21,240 bases of DNA from an uncultured Oscillospiraceae bacterium (GCA_934573945.1 CAKTMQ010000017.1:1-21240); one strand, 5' to 3'; shown: positions 7,544-16,097, counted from the first letter of the stretch. The notes: generated from the letters alone by a model not told the origin. Numbers and translations: made by a program.

Positions 7544-10500
7544 TTACCCCTTTCTGTTGCTGACGGCGTCGCTGCTGCCGTTCAGCCAGTACTCTTTCTC
7601 CGCGTCGGCGGAGAAGGTCACGTCTACATTGTTTCCCTCGATGACCTCCGCGGTCTGGGAACCGTCGCCGTAGCGCCACGACCAGCCGTTCTGCTGCTCC
7701 ACCGTGTAGGCGCCGCAGATGAGATCATGTACCGTCACGCTGCCGCTGCCGGTGATGGTGACGTTGATCACAGAGGCGGGATCCTCCTGTGAGGTGATCT
7801 TATAGACAAAGACCTGAGTGCCGTTGCCCTCGTCTGCGGTGTTGCTGCGTGTGATGGTCAGATCGCCGCAGCGGGGCGTGAACTTGGCGTAGAACACGTT
7901 GCTATTGGGCGCCGCCAGCAGATTGGCTGTCACCGGTGTGAGCTTGCTGTCGGCGACAATGGCCTTGTCCGTATCGTCCGGCGGTGTGGAGGCCGCAGGC
8001 ACGGTGCAGTCCTCGTCCAGATACCAGCCTGCAAAGGTGTATCCGTTTTGAGCGGTGGCCACAGACCCCTCGAAGGGAGCCAGACCGTTTACCACCTCCA
8101 GCGTGCGGCTCAGCGTGCCGCCGCCGAAGCGCCACACCTTGTACTCCACGGTGTACTGCAGCGGTGCGTAATAGAAAACGATGGTATTCTGGTTGTCGTC
8201 ATGCCGCAGCAGGATGCTCTGGGTAAAGGCGGACACGCAGTTGTATCCGGCTACGATGGCGGACTGGGCGCTGACGGTGCTGCCGTAAAGCCCGGAGTCC
8301 GTCTCAATGGGCAGCAGCACGCCGTTGGCATGGGTCTCATCATTCGGCTCATAGGTCAGGGAGGCCAGATCGCTGACGTCCGTACCGTAGGCCAGATGAT
8401 AGACGCGGTAGTTCTGTACATCCCGCTTGTAGAAGATGTACAGCTCAGTGCCGTCGTGCTTCACGGTGATGGTAAAGGCGGGATTGTCGCCGCCGCCCAG
8501 CGTGATCGTCTGCCCGTCGCCGGTGTGCGCTGTGGAGAACAGGGTAAAGCCCCTGTAGCTCTGGGGCACCACGTCAACGGTCTTGCCCACCTCGCCGATG
8601 CCCTCCATATGCGCCAGATCGGCGGTGTAGTTCACATAGCTGCCGTCGGCGTTCTTGGCCAGACTATCGCTGACGGCGTCTACGTTCTGCAGCATGAAGT
8701 GCACCGCGTAGTAGGCGTTGGCGTCGTTCTTTGTGTAGTAGAAGGTGACCACATTGCTCTTGGAACCGACGTAATTACCGTTGCCGTCATCCTCCACCGC
8801 CAGGATCAGCCGCTTGTAGAAGGCGTCCGGCAGATAGTCCGGGATCACGGCGAACCGCTCGGTGATCACCGCCATGGAGGTGGTCTTTTTCTCCCGACCG
8901 CCGCCGGGCGCGGAGGCGATCAGTTCGCCGGTGCTCTGATAGCGGTACTCCACGGTGTAGGACACACTCTCCGCGTGAACATAGGTGAAGGTGAACACGT
9001 TCTGCTGAGGGTGTTGCTTGTTCTCCTCATAGTCAATGGTGATGGAGTGGCTGCCCAGTATGGGGAAGTACCCGGTGTTGTAGCCGTCGTAGAGCTGGTC
9101 AAAGGGCGTGCCCGCCTTGGGATAGAAGGTGCGGGTGCTGCCCTGATAGGCAAAGCCGGAGGTATCCGGGGCGATACTCAGGTGATAGCCGCCGTCGGAC
9201 GCCAGATAGACATAGGTGCGGCTCTTGTCATTGCGTGTGACGGTATAGGCAGCGTTGTCGGCGGGCTCATACCCGGCGGCCTCCTGCGCCAGCGCCGTCC
9301 AGTCGCTGTCCTTCTCCGCCTCCAGCAGCACGTAGTGGATACGGTAGGGCTGCGCCGTGTGGGAGCCCCAGTCGGCGAACACGTTCAGATCCTTCGTCAC
9401 CGGTATATCCAGTGGTGTGTAGGCGGTCTTGCTGCCGGAAAGCATATAGAACCACCCGCCGAAGGTATAGCTGTGGCCGGACTGATCATCGGGATTCTCC
9501 ACGCTGCCCAGCACATCGCCGTGATCCACCGCTGCCTCATGAAAGACCAGACTCTCATCGCCGCTCTGCTGATAGGCCAGCAGGTCATTGTAGGTGCGGA
9601 AGAACCGTACCGTGTGCTGCACCGGAGCCCACTTGGCGTATACGCTCACACTGTGGGAGGGCATGGTGGTGCCGGGCACGTACTCACTGTCCTCGAAGCA
9701 GCCGGGGCTGAAATACCAGCCCGCGAAGGTGTAGGCGTTTTCCTCCAGCGTGGAGGGGTAGGGCGGCGTCACGGCGGCGCGCTCATCCAGCGGCATTTCA
9801 TAAAGAAGCCGGGTCTGCTCAAACAGGGTGTTGTGGTTGTGAGCGGTCAGGTCGTAGCTCAGCCTCTTGTAGTAGAACTTGGCGGTAAAGGACAACCGCC
9901 CGTCCTCCAGCGTATCGTTGTCCACCTGCTCCTTGTCGTTGGCCAACCCCTCGGCGGTAAAGCCGGGGAGAGGTGGCCGGGTCTGGTGCCCAATGGTGGT
10001 GTTATTGTCGGTGGCATCCACGGTTTTATGGAGCCGGTAGTACACGCCGTCCCGCTCGATCACATCAGCGTCGCCGCGCTCCTCCGGCAGAACCTCGGTG
10101 TACAGCTCATACAGCCACTCCCGGGGGACGCTCCAGCTTACGTCGGCGCCGTTGTCAAAGAAGGCCAGGAAATTGATCACATCCGGGTCGCCGTACTGGT
10201 CGATGAACTTCGCGTCATACAGCAGCGTCTCGTCCAGAATGGGATAGTAGCACTTGATGGTGGCGTTGGCGTTGTCCTGATTGTACTTGACGTTGTACTC
10301 GCCGTTCCACCCGGCGAAGTAGGCGTAGTGGCCCCACTGGCCATCACCCATGTAATTGTTGGCGCCGTTGCTGGTGTGGGTGGAAGATACCGGCAGCCTG
10401 TCGAACACCTCGGCGGGCCACAGCTCCGTCAGGTCGGCGCCGAAGGGCGCGGTGAACTCGAAATAGTAGTACCGGTCGTGCAGACTGTTGTAGCCCTCCG

Positions 10501-12325
10501 CCGGATAGGTGCCGGTGTTGTACATGGCGGGGATCGTCGGCAGCTCCGCAATGTCGCCCCACTGCTTGGAATCCTTGTTCACATTCTGCAGCAGGCTGCC
10601 GATGTCGTTGAGCACATTGCCGCTGCTGTCCTTGGGGCGGGGATGCGTTTTTTCATCCCGGTTGCCGAAGTTGTAGGTGGAGCCGCCCACGATGGAGTAG
10701 GTGGAGGTGTCGGTGGTCGGGTTGTGGTACTCCTTGGCATAGTAGAACCGCAGGGTGTACATCCGCCGTGTGTAATACACGTTGATCACGGTGGAGCCGT
10801 TGCCCTTTACCAGCACGTTCTGATCCGCCCGTTCATAGACGTAGTGGCGGAAATACTTGGGCTTGCAGCTGTCGCTGTGGGTGTGGTTGTCGCTGCTGCT
10901 GTAACAGACATAGGTGTCGGCGGTCAGGTCGTCGCTGCCGGAGATGTACTGTCCGGAGGTGGCGCTGCGCCGTACCGAACCGATATAGGAATAGCCGTCG
11001 TCGGTGCTGTGATTCAGCCAGTACACCGTGGTGTACTCGGTGTCGGCGGCCTTCCAGATGGCGCGGTAGGTCTGGTTCTCGTCGGGCACGGTGATGGGCA
11101 GCGTGTCTGCCGTGCCGTCGCCTGCGCCGTCCACCAGCAGATCCCAGCCGCCGAACACATAGCCGTGCCGGGTGGGCTGGTTCACCAGAAAGGGGGTGCC
11201 GTAGCGGGCATAGATCGGCTCGGTGCCGTAGCCGCCGTCCATGTCGAACATCAACATGCTGTAATTGCGGTCATAGTAGCACTCAAACACGGTGGAGCCG
11301 TCAGCCGCCACCGCCTCGGGGCGGTGGTACAGCTCGGTAAAGCCCCGGGTGCGCTCACTGTCCGGCACCTGCAGCGTCTCACTGGAGATAATGGTGCCGG
11401 TCTTGGCGTAGCCCTGCCGGTACAGCCCGGCATCCTCGGTGTAGAAGTCGTCGTTGATGTTCTGGAAGTAGTAGCGCACGCCGTAAGGCACATTGATGGC
11501 CTTATAGTAGACGTTGACGGTGTAGGTCGCGTCACTGTAGTCCTCAGTGACGTGCAGCGGGATCTCCCGGGCGTCGTCCGGCGTGTTGACCTCCGTGCCG
11601 TCATCAGGGACGGCGATGGTCAGGTCGTCCTTGTTGTAATAGGGGGCGTAGCCCAGATAGGTGGGGGAGATGATCTTGCTCTCGTAGGCGGTGCCGGACT
11701 TGATCTGGGCGGTGTAGCTGGTGTAGATGGGCAGCCCCGACACGGCGTCCAGATAATTGATGGTGATGAGGATGTACTCCGGCACGTCCCGGGTGAGACG
11801 CTGGAAAAGCGACCGCTTCGCGGCTGGCGCATCGGCGGCAGCGGCAGGGGAGACCGCGGCCTGCCGGAGCAGCAGCTCTTCCTCCTCCAGCGACATATCG
11901 TGCTCCATCCGCACGGTGACGGAGGGGGACTCCGCCCGCTGCTCCCCGCTGACCGCCACGCACCGGATGTGCGCCGTTCCGGCGTCGTCCAGCACCGGGT
12001 CGATCAGCACGTGGGACAGCACCAGCGTGTCCTCGGTCACGTTGTAGATGTTCACCCACTGTTCATTGTTCACCAGGATCTGCCACTGGTAGGCGGGCGC
12101 GGCGCCGAAGCCGGCGGCGGCCGCCGTCACCGTGGCCTTCTCCGTCTCCGACACGGTTACTGCGTCCACGGCGCTGCCATTCTGCAGCACCGATACCGCC
12201 GCCTCGTCGGCGGAGGCCTCTACCATATACACCGGCAGCATTTCCAGCAGCAGCACCAGACTCAGCACGGCGCAGATCACCCGCCGCAGCCCGCGGCGCT
12301 GCCCGGGAAGAACCTCTCGTCTCAT
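7544..12325 (-). CDS. Giant secreted repeat protein (InlB-type repeats, Cna-B-like C-terminus)
   Basis: This extracellular protein is about 1593 residues. ATG 12325 is chosen because AGGTGA lies 7 bases upstream; ATG 12349 has no good site. A signal peptide ends near VEASA-DE (residue ~39). Next come an Ig-like part (YQWQILVNNEQWVNI), MucBP-like NYLDAVSGLPIYTSYTAQIKSG (~190), and repeated InlB B-repeat/Flg_new units with [FA]GGW or FAGW cores near 387, 667, 862, 950 and 1428. These alternate with MucBP-like YxVxYYY segments. Residues ~1485-1593 look Cna-B/SpaA-like (GDLTITRS... GAYTVEQQNGWSWRY). There is no LPXTG, membrane segment or charged tail at the C-terminus, so it is not sortase-anchored. 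Its place between SipW-dependent fibre proteins suggests an adhesin or matrix scaffold held by them. Confidence 0.85.
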   Translation of the reverse strand: MRREVLPGQRRGLRRVICAVLSLVLLLEMLPVYMVEASADEAAVSVLQNGSAVDAVTVSETEKATVTAAAAGFGAAPAYQWQILVNNEQWVNIYNVTEDTLVLSHVLIDPVLDDAGTAHIRCVAVSGEQRAESPSVTVRMEHDMSLEEEELLLRQAAVSPAAAADAPAAKRSLFQRLTRDVPEYILITINYLDAVSGLPIYTSYTAQIKSGTAYESKIISPTYLGYAPYYNKDDLTIAVPDDGTEVNTPDDAREIPLHVTEDYSDATYTVNVYYKAINVPYGVRYYFQNINDDFYTEDAGLYRQGYAKTGTIISSETLQVPDSERTRGFTELYHRPEAVAADGSTVFECYYDRNYSMLMFDMDGGYGTEPIYARYGTPFLVNQPTRHGYVFGGWDLLVDGAGDGTADTLPITVPDENQTYRAIWKAADTEYTTVYWLNHSTDDGYSYIGSVRRSATSGQYISGSDDLTADTYVCYSSSDNHTHSDSCKPKYFRHYVYERADQNVLVKGNGSTVINVYYTRRMYTLRFYYAKEYHNPTTDTSTYSIVGGSTYNFGNRDEKTHPRPKDSSGNVLNDIGSLLQNVNKDSKQWGDIAELPTIPAMYNTGTYPAEGYNSLHDRYYYFEFTAPFGADLTELWPAEVFDRLPVSSTHTSNGANNYMGDGQWGHYAYFAGWNGEYNVKYNQDNANATIKCYYPILDETLLYDAKFIDQYGDPDVINFLAFFDNGADVSWSVPREWLYELYTEVLPEERGDADVIERDGVYYRLHKTVDATDNNTTIGHQTRPPLPGFTAEGLANDKEQVDNDTLEDGRLSFTAKFYYKRLSYDLTAHNHNTLFEQTRLLYEMPLDERAAVTPPYPSTLEENAYTFAGWYFSPGCFEDSEYVPGTTMPSHSVSVYAKWAPVQHTVRFFRTYNDLLAYQQSGDESLVFHEAAVDHGDVLGSVENPDDQSGHSYTFGGWFYMLSGSKTAYTPLDIPVTKDLNVFADWGSHTAQPYRIHYVLLEAEKDSDWTALAQEAAGYEPADNAAYTVTRNDKSRTYVYLASDGGYHLSIAPDTSGFAYQGSTRTFYPKAGTPFDQLYDGYNTGYFPILGSHSITIDYEENKQHPQQNVFTFTYVHAESVSYTVEYRYQSTGELIASAPGGGREKKTTSMAVITERFAVIPDYLPDAFYKRLILAVEDDGNGNYVGSKSNVVTFYYTKNDANAYYAVHFMLQNVDAVSDSLAKNADGSYVNYTADLAHMEGIGEVGKTVDVVPQSYRGFTLFSTAHTGDGQTITLGGGDNPAFTITVKHDGTELYIFYKRDVQNYRVYHLAYGTDVSDLASLTYEPNDETHANGVLLPIETDSGLYGSTVSAQSAIVAGYNCVSAFTQSILLRHDDNQNTIVFYYAPLQYTVEYKVWRFGGGTLSRTLEVVNGLAPFEGSVATAQNGYTFAGWYLDEDCTVPAASTPPDDTDKAIVADSKLTPVTANLLAAPNSNVFYAKFTPRCGDLTITRSNTADEGNGTQVFVYKITSQEDPASVINVTITGSGSVTVHDLICGAYTVEQQNGWSWRYGDGSQTAEVIEGNNVDVTFSADAEKEYWLNGSSDAVSNRKG

Positions 12326-12357
12326 GGAAATGTCACCTGTCTTTCTCATTCATATGG

Positions 12358-12999
12358 TTACTTACTCTTGACCGCTTCCCACGCGGTCATTGCCCGCTGG
12401 GCGGTGTCGTCGCCTGCAAAGCCGTCGGACTGTACGGCCACGGCGCGGATGCGGATGGCCAGATCGGCGGGCATGGCCTGCAGGACGCTGTTTTTCAGGG
12501 TGGGGGAGACGGTGATCCGTCCGCCGTCGGCGATTACCGCCGCGTCCAGCGCCGTTCCGGCAGCCACCGTGCGGTAATATACCGCGGTGTCGCCCTCGGC
12601 GGTGAGATACGTCCAGCCCTCCGCCGTCTGCCAGCCCATCAGGTCGCCGCCGTAGGTAAAGGAGGCGCCGTCGGCGCTCCGTGTCCAGCCGGGGGTGTCC
12701 AGCCGCAGAAAGACGAAGCAGGCCATCTCGCCCTTGTCAAATATTACCCGGGCGTTTTTGGTGATGTTCACGCCGGGGGTCACCACCCACCTGCCCCCGT
12801 AGGTTTCGCTGCCCGTCTCGGTGACGGTCAGCTCGCCCAGATAGGCGGTTCTGGCGGCGTCGCTGCCGTAGGAGGACGCCACGTAGCGGGAGAAGGTGAC
12901 GCCTGTCAGCGCAAAGCAGACCAGCAGCAGATACAGCAGCCAGCCCCGCAGGCCGACCCGTCCCCGTTTCCGGGAGTGGTTCAGTTTTTCGGTTGCCAT
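12358..12999 (-). CDS. SipW-dependent TasA/CalY-like matrix protein
   Basis: This 213-residue protein has a basic N-terminus (SRKRGRVGLRG), one hydrophobic helix and the SipW-type signal end ALTGVTFSRYVASSYGSDAARTA. The 'FSRYV...SDAAR' pattern is diagnostic of TasA/BsaA-like proteins. The body is beta-rich (FVFLRLDTPGW, TPGVNITKNARVIF). The start follows GAGGTGA by 6 bases. The stop lies 32 bases before the giant protein's start, so they are co-transcribed. It is predicted to be cut by one of the two local SipW peptidases and to polymerise or decorate the matrix; which peptidase is unknown. Confidence 0.8.
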   Translation of the reverse strand: MATEKLNHSRKRGRVGLRGWLLYLLLVCFALTGVTFSRYVASSYGSDAARTAYLGELTVTETGSETYGGRWVVTPGVNITKNARVIFDKGEMACFVFLRLDTPGWTRSADGASFTYGGDLMGWQTAEGWTYLTAEGDTAVYYRTVAAGTALDAAVIADGGRITVSPTLKNSVLQAMPADLAIRIRAVAVQSDGFAGDDTAQRAMTAWEAVKSK

Positions 13000-13031
13000 A
13001 GGGAGTCACCTCATTTCCGGATGGATGCCGC

Positions 13032-13096
13032 CGGTCACTGACCGACGTTCAGTCTGAGGCAAAAGCCTCGCAGAGCTTGCCGCCCGCAGGCGGCAA
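13032..13096. repeat. Cluster of three intercistronic hairpins
   Basis: The 132-base gap between sipW and the tasA-like gene contains three perfect inverted repeats: CGGTCA/TGACCG (13032-13044), GAGGC/GCCTC with a four-A loop (13056-13069), and TTGCCGCC/GGCGGCAA (13077-13096). They could act as an mRNA processing or stability element inside the operon, or be a dispersed repeat. No T-tract follows, so it is not a simple terminator. Confidence 0.55.
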
Positions 13097-13131
13097 AAAT
13101 TTGAGTCCTTATTTGACAGTCTCGCAGCCGT

Positions 13132-13656
13132 TTACTGTCCGGTGCTTTCGTCCTTTTCCCGGAACAGCTGGGGCAGTCCCAGCAGCAGCGGGATGGCCAG
13201 CACCAGACACAGCATCCCCAGCGGGCTCTTGATGAGCCGGATGGCGGCGCCTGCGCCGTGCAGCGTCCACACCACCCTGCCGATCACGTCCTCCGGCTGC
13301 ACCGTGCCCATGTCCTCGGTGTTGTTGGCGTCGCCCTTGGTGCGGAAGCCCTCCGCCGTCACGGCGGTGATCCGGTGGGTCACCGTGCTGCCGCCGCTGC
13401 GGAACGTGATGATGTCGCCGGTCTTGTAGCTGCTCTGGCGCTTGCTGACGATCAGGTCGTCCGGCTCGATGGTGCCGGACATACTGCCCGTCAGCACCAC
13501 GGCGGTGCTGTAGCCGAACACCGTGGGGGTCTCCACGTGGAACAGCCGCTGCGCCGCCAGCACATACAGGTTCAGTGCCAGCAGCAGCGCCAGCAGGACG
13601 GTCAGCGCCGTCCCGGCGATGCCGGTGATCTTATGAAGGATGGCTTTCGCTTTCAT
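13132..13656 (-). CDS. sipW: SipW-type signal peptidase I (Ser-His, S26B)
   Basis: This 174-residue membrane peptidase has an N-terminal anchor (10-35), the catalytic Ser58 in LTGSMSG, His94 in TVTHRI in place of the usual Lys, Asp109 in KGDANN, and a C-terminal membrane segment (145-162). The Ser-His form is typical of SipW/archaeal-ER-type enzymes that process TasA-like proteins. ATG 13656 has GAGGAG about 8 bases upstream. It overlaps the end of the SPKTG protein gene by 26 bases, indicating translational coupling. It is the second such peptidase of the operon and probably serves the downstream TasA-like proteins. The symbol is given by family, not orthology. Confidence 0.9.
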   Translation of the reverse strand: MKAKAILHKITGIAGTALTVLLALLLALNLYVLAAQRLFHVETPTVFGYSTAVVLTGSMSGTIEPDDLIVSKRQSSYKTGDIITFRSGGSTVTHRITAVTAEGFRTKGDANNTEDMGTVQPEDVIGRVVWTLHGAGAAIRLIKSPLGMLCLVLAIPLLLGLPQLFREKDESTGQ

Positions 13657-14428
13657 CGGATCGTCTCCTCTTTCCGGCGATCAGTACCACCAGCAGCACG
13701 CCGCTGACGGCCATCGCCGCGATATACAGTCCCTGCCGGAAGCTGTCGCCGGTCTTGGGACTGCCCTCCGGCCGGATCACGGGATCTCTGTCCGGCGGAA
13801 CGTTGTCGTCCTCCACGGTGATATACACGCCCAGCGTACACCGCTGCGCCTGTCCTGCCGCCGACTGGTCGCCCAGCAGCGTGTCCAGCGTGTCGCGGCC
13901 GTCCTCGAAGAGCCACAGCCAGCCGATGTCCAGATCCTGTATGCCGCTGCCCCGCACGGAGCCTGTCACGGCGCGGATCACGGCGTCGGCGCTCACGCCC
14001 TCCGGCAGCGTATAGCGCCCGGTGTCGGTCAGGCCGTCACCGGAGAGCTGCGCCGTCACCGGCAGCTGCTGCGAGGTGCGCAGCCGGTACAGCACCGCCG
14101 TAAAGGCCACCGTGCCGCCGGTGCTGTTCTTCAGCCGCACCGTGGCCTGCGCCTCGGTGCCGGGTGCCACCACCTTTTCGCCGTTGTCCGCCGCCACGTG
14201 GAGATACGCCGCGTCGAAGAGGGACAGCTGCGCGGTGCCGTCGGACAGCACAGGAGTGTCCCCGTCCCAGGTCAGCGCTCCCGTGGTGTAGGTCAGGGTG
14301 TGCTCCGGGTGCAGATTGCCGGAAGCGTAGGTCACGCCGAAGGCGAACGGGAGCATAATGAGCTGCAGAACGAAGATCACCGACGCAACCGTCAGCAACC
14401 AGCTCCGCAGCTCGTTTTTCTTGCGCAT
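13631..14428 (-). CDS. SipW-operon surface protein with C-terminal SPKTG sorting signal
   Basis: This 265-residue secreted protein has an N-terminal hydrophobic signal (MRKKNELRSWLL to about residue 36, ending FAFGVTYASG) and a beta-sandwich-like body. The end is a complete sorting signal: SPKTG at 223-227, a hydrophobic helix (IAAMAVSGVLLVVLIAG) and a KRRR tail. ATG 14428 is chosen for its GGAG 7 bases upstream; the frame extends to 14557 without a site. It should be linked to wall or pilus by a sortase, yet the only sortase sequence in the window is a fragment. It could anchor the matrix fibre to the cell, similar in role to TapA. The order peptidase, fibre protein, anchor, peptidase supports this; the function is inferred. 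Confidence 0.75.
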   Translation of the reverse strand: MRKKNELRSWLLTVASVIFVLQLIMLPFAFGVTYASGNLHPEHTLTYTTGALTWDGDTPVLSDGTAQLSLFDAAYLHVAADNGEKVVAPGTEAQATVRLKNSTGGTVAFTAVLYRLRTSQQLPVTAQLSGDGLTDTGRYTLPEGVSADAVIRAVTGSVRGSGIQDLDIGWLWLFEDGRDTLDTLLGDQSAAGQAQRCTLGVYITVEDDNVPPDRDPVIRPEGSPKTGDSFRQGLYIAAMAVSGVLLVVLIAGKRRRSDESESHPS

Positions 14429-14493
14429 ACGATGTCTCCTTTCTGCCGCAGTTCCGGCGCGTAGGCAGAATGCCCAAGCGGTTTGGACACTCT

Positions 14494-14542
14494 GCGTACA
14501 ATACGGAGGACCCCGTGGATACTCCGGTGGGGGAGTGTACGC
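14494..14542. repeat. Inverted repeat in the 184-base gap inside the matrix operon
   Basis: Arms GCGTACA (14494-14500) and TGTACGC (14536-14542) enclose a GC-rich interior with further pairing (GGAG/CTCC, CCCC/GGGG). The gap between the fibre gene and the SPKTG gene is the longest in the operon and could hold an attenuator or an mRNA processing site that sets different levels for the abundant fibre protein and its anchor. No T-tract is seen. Confidence 0.4.
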
Positions 14543-14612
14543 AATCATGGGTATCAAAGGATCGGTATGTTAACCGAATCAGAGGGGATCCGGGTAACAG
14601 CTGTGGGTCAGA

Positions 14613-15323
14613 TCAGTCGATCTGCGTCACGGTGGTGGTCACCTGCAGCATGATGGAAGCGGGATTGCCGGCGGCAGCCTGATCGCCCAGATGGGTGTCC
14701 TTCACGTCATTTTCCGCGTCGACAGAGAAAGGCCACTCCCAACTGACGGAGGGAGCCAGCAGGCTGCCGCCAGCGGTGATGGTGGACAGATCGGTGCCCG
14801 GCTTATAATTGGCGCTGAAGGAATTGATCCTGTTCTCGATTTCATTAATGAAAGCTTCCTTGTTGGTGAAGCTGCTGCCATCGATGGTGGCGGTGGTCGC
14901 ACCAAAATCGGGATCGTTATAGGGGATCTTGATCTGCAGCGGGCAGTAGAAATTGCCCTGTGCATCCGTCCAGTTGCCGCTGAGGGTTACGGAGGCGTTG
15001 TAGTTGACCTGCACGGCCACCTCGGGGGTGCCGGTGATGGTCATGCTGACCATGCTGCCTTTGGTGCCGGGCGCGATCACATTTTCGGTGGACACAACAG
15101 ACTTGGAAATGGTGCCCGCCACGTGCTGGTCATCCGTAGCGTATTCCTTGGCAAACGTGGCACCGTTGGCTTCAATGCGCACGCCGAACTTGGCCACCCG
15201 TGCCGAGTCGGTGCCGGTACCGGCGGTGGTGTACTTGGCGAAGGTGCTTCCCACGAAGCAGGACGTGACCAGTACCAGCACCAGCAGAGCACCTGCGGCC
15301 TTCATGATCCGATTGTTTTTCAT
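14613..15323 (-). CDS. TasA/CalY-like major fibre protein candidate
   Basis: This 236-residue protein has the textbook SipW-type N-terminus: a hydrophobic helix, then FVGSTFAKYTTAGTGTDSAR, with cleavage expected around TFA. The mature part is beta-rich with few cysteines (VAPGTKGSMVSMTITGTPEVAVQV), like TasA/camelysin, which form protease-resistant biofilm fibres. ATG 15323 follows GGGAGG by 8 bases; the frame's earlier ATG at 15362 has none. It lies 79 bases after the first SipW gene. Being second in the operon, directly after its probable peptidase, it is the best candidate for the main structural subunit. Confidence 0.85.
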   Translation of the reverse strand: MKNNRIMKAAGALLVLVLVTSCFVGSTFAKYTTAGTGTDSARVAKFGVRIEANGATFAKEYATDDQHVAGTISKSVVSTENVIAPGTKGSMVSMTITGTPEVAVQVNYNASVTLSGNWTDAQGNFYCPLQIKIPYNDPDFGATTATIDGSSFTNKEAFINEIENRINSFSANYKPGTDLSTITAGGSLLAPSVSWEWPFSVDAENDVKDTHLGDQAAAGNPASIMLQVTTTVTQID

Positions 15324-15402
15324 TGGATATTCCTCCCTTGTTTTTCTTGCGCAGCTGCGCATTTATATCATAGCCTGCCCCCCGACAGGCGCCTGACCGT
15401 TC

Positions 15403-16014
15403 TCAGGACTGCGTGCCGGTCTCGCCCGCTGCGGCGCGCAGCTTCTCCAGCTCGCTGCGCAGCCGTGCCGTCTCCTCGTTCTCCCGCCTGGCGTCTCTCC
15501 GGCGGCGGATCACATCGCCCACGATGAAAGCGCACACCGGGATACCGATGAACACCGCCATCCCCAGCGGCTTCTGCAAAAACATGGCGAAATCGCCCAG
15601 CTTGGGAATGCGTCCCCTGCATATGCCGATCACCGCGTCCGCGTAGATGGGGGGATCGGCGGCATTGTTGGCGTCGCCCTTGGTGATGAACTGCTTTTTG
15701 CCGCTCTCGTCGGCGGTGATCTCCACGATCCGGTGGGTCACCACCACGTTGTCCTCCATGAAGGACACCACGTCGCCTACCTGCAGCTTGTCCGTGTCGG
15801 CGGCGGTAGCAAAGATCAGGTCGCCTACCTCGATGTGTCCCTCCGCCGTGCCGCTCATGGAGCCGGACAGCACCACCATGGGCGCCACGCCGAACACGGA
15901 GGGCGGCGTTTCCGGATGCAGCGTGCCCTTGACGATGATGGTCACGTTGCACACCAGCAGGAATGAGAAGATGACACACAGCACGGCGCCTGCCGCTGTC
16001 AGAAGCTTTTTCAT
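15403..16014 (-). CDS. sipW: SipW-type signal peptidase I (Ser-His), first gene of the matrix operon
   Basis: This 203-residue membrane peptidase has an N-terminal anchor (5-28), catalytic Ser52 in LSGSMSG, His94 in VVTHRI, Asp114 in KGDANN, a second membrane segment (~150-166) and an unusual charged, coiled-coil-like C-terminal tail (RRRRDARRENEETARLRSEL). Ser-His in place of Ser-Lys marks the SipW branch that matures TasA/CalY-type proteins. ATG 16014 has GGAGG 10 bases upstream and lies 38 bases after the riboswitch terminator, so its expression depends on read-through. The open frame upstream to 16104 lies in the terminator and aptamer and is not coding. Confidence 0.9.
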   Translation of the reverse strand: MKKLLTAAGAVLCVIFSFLLVCNVTIIVKGTLHPETPPSVFGVAPMVVLSGSMSGTAEGHIEVGDLIFATAADTDKLQVGDVVSFMEDNVVVTHRIVEITADESGKKQFITKGDANNAADPPIYADAVIGICRGRIPKLGDFAMFLQKPLGMAVFIGIPVCAFIVGDVIRRRRDARRENEETARLRSELEKLRAAAGETGTQS

Positions 16015-16041
16015 GTACAATATGCCTCCAGAAGATTGATG

Positions 16042-16097
16042 GAAAAATAAAAACCGGCTGCAAAACAATACGCTTACGCGTATGGTTTGCAGCCGGT
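16042..16097 (-). terminator. Riboswitch expression platform: intrinsic terminator
   Basis: Arms 16086-16097 and 16053-16064 (12 bp, perfect) continue, after a small internal mismatch, into a second 6-bp stem (16068-16073 with 16078-16083), followed by TTTTTATTTTT on the minus strand. The promoter-proximal arm is the same sequence as the 3' strand of the c-di-GMP aptamer. Aptamer closure and terminator formation therefore exclude each other. Confidence 0.9.

Noticed and set aside
8048-12577. 1509-codon plus-strand ORF opposite the giant surface protein
   Set aside because: It is the antisense shadow of a GC-rich gene with clear repeats and a signal peptide. The product is a low-complexity Val/Gly/His/Arg-rich sequence with no domain and no start site signal.
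15348-15361. Perfect 14-base palindrome TGCGCAGCTGCGCA upstream of the main fibre gene
   Set aside because: Self-complementary GC-rich words of this length occur by chance in such DNA. It has no T-tract and no promoter beside it, so no function is claimed.
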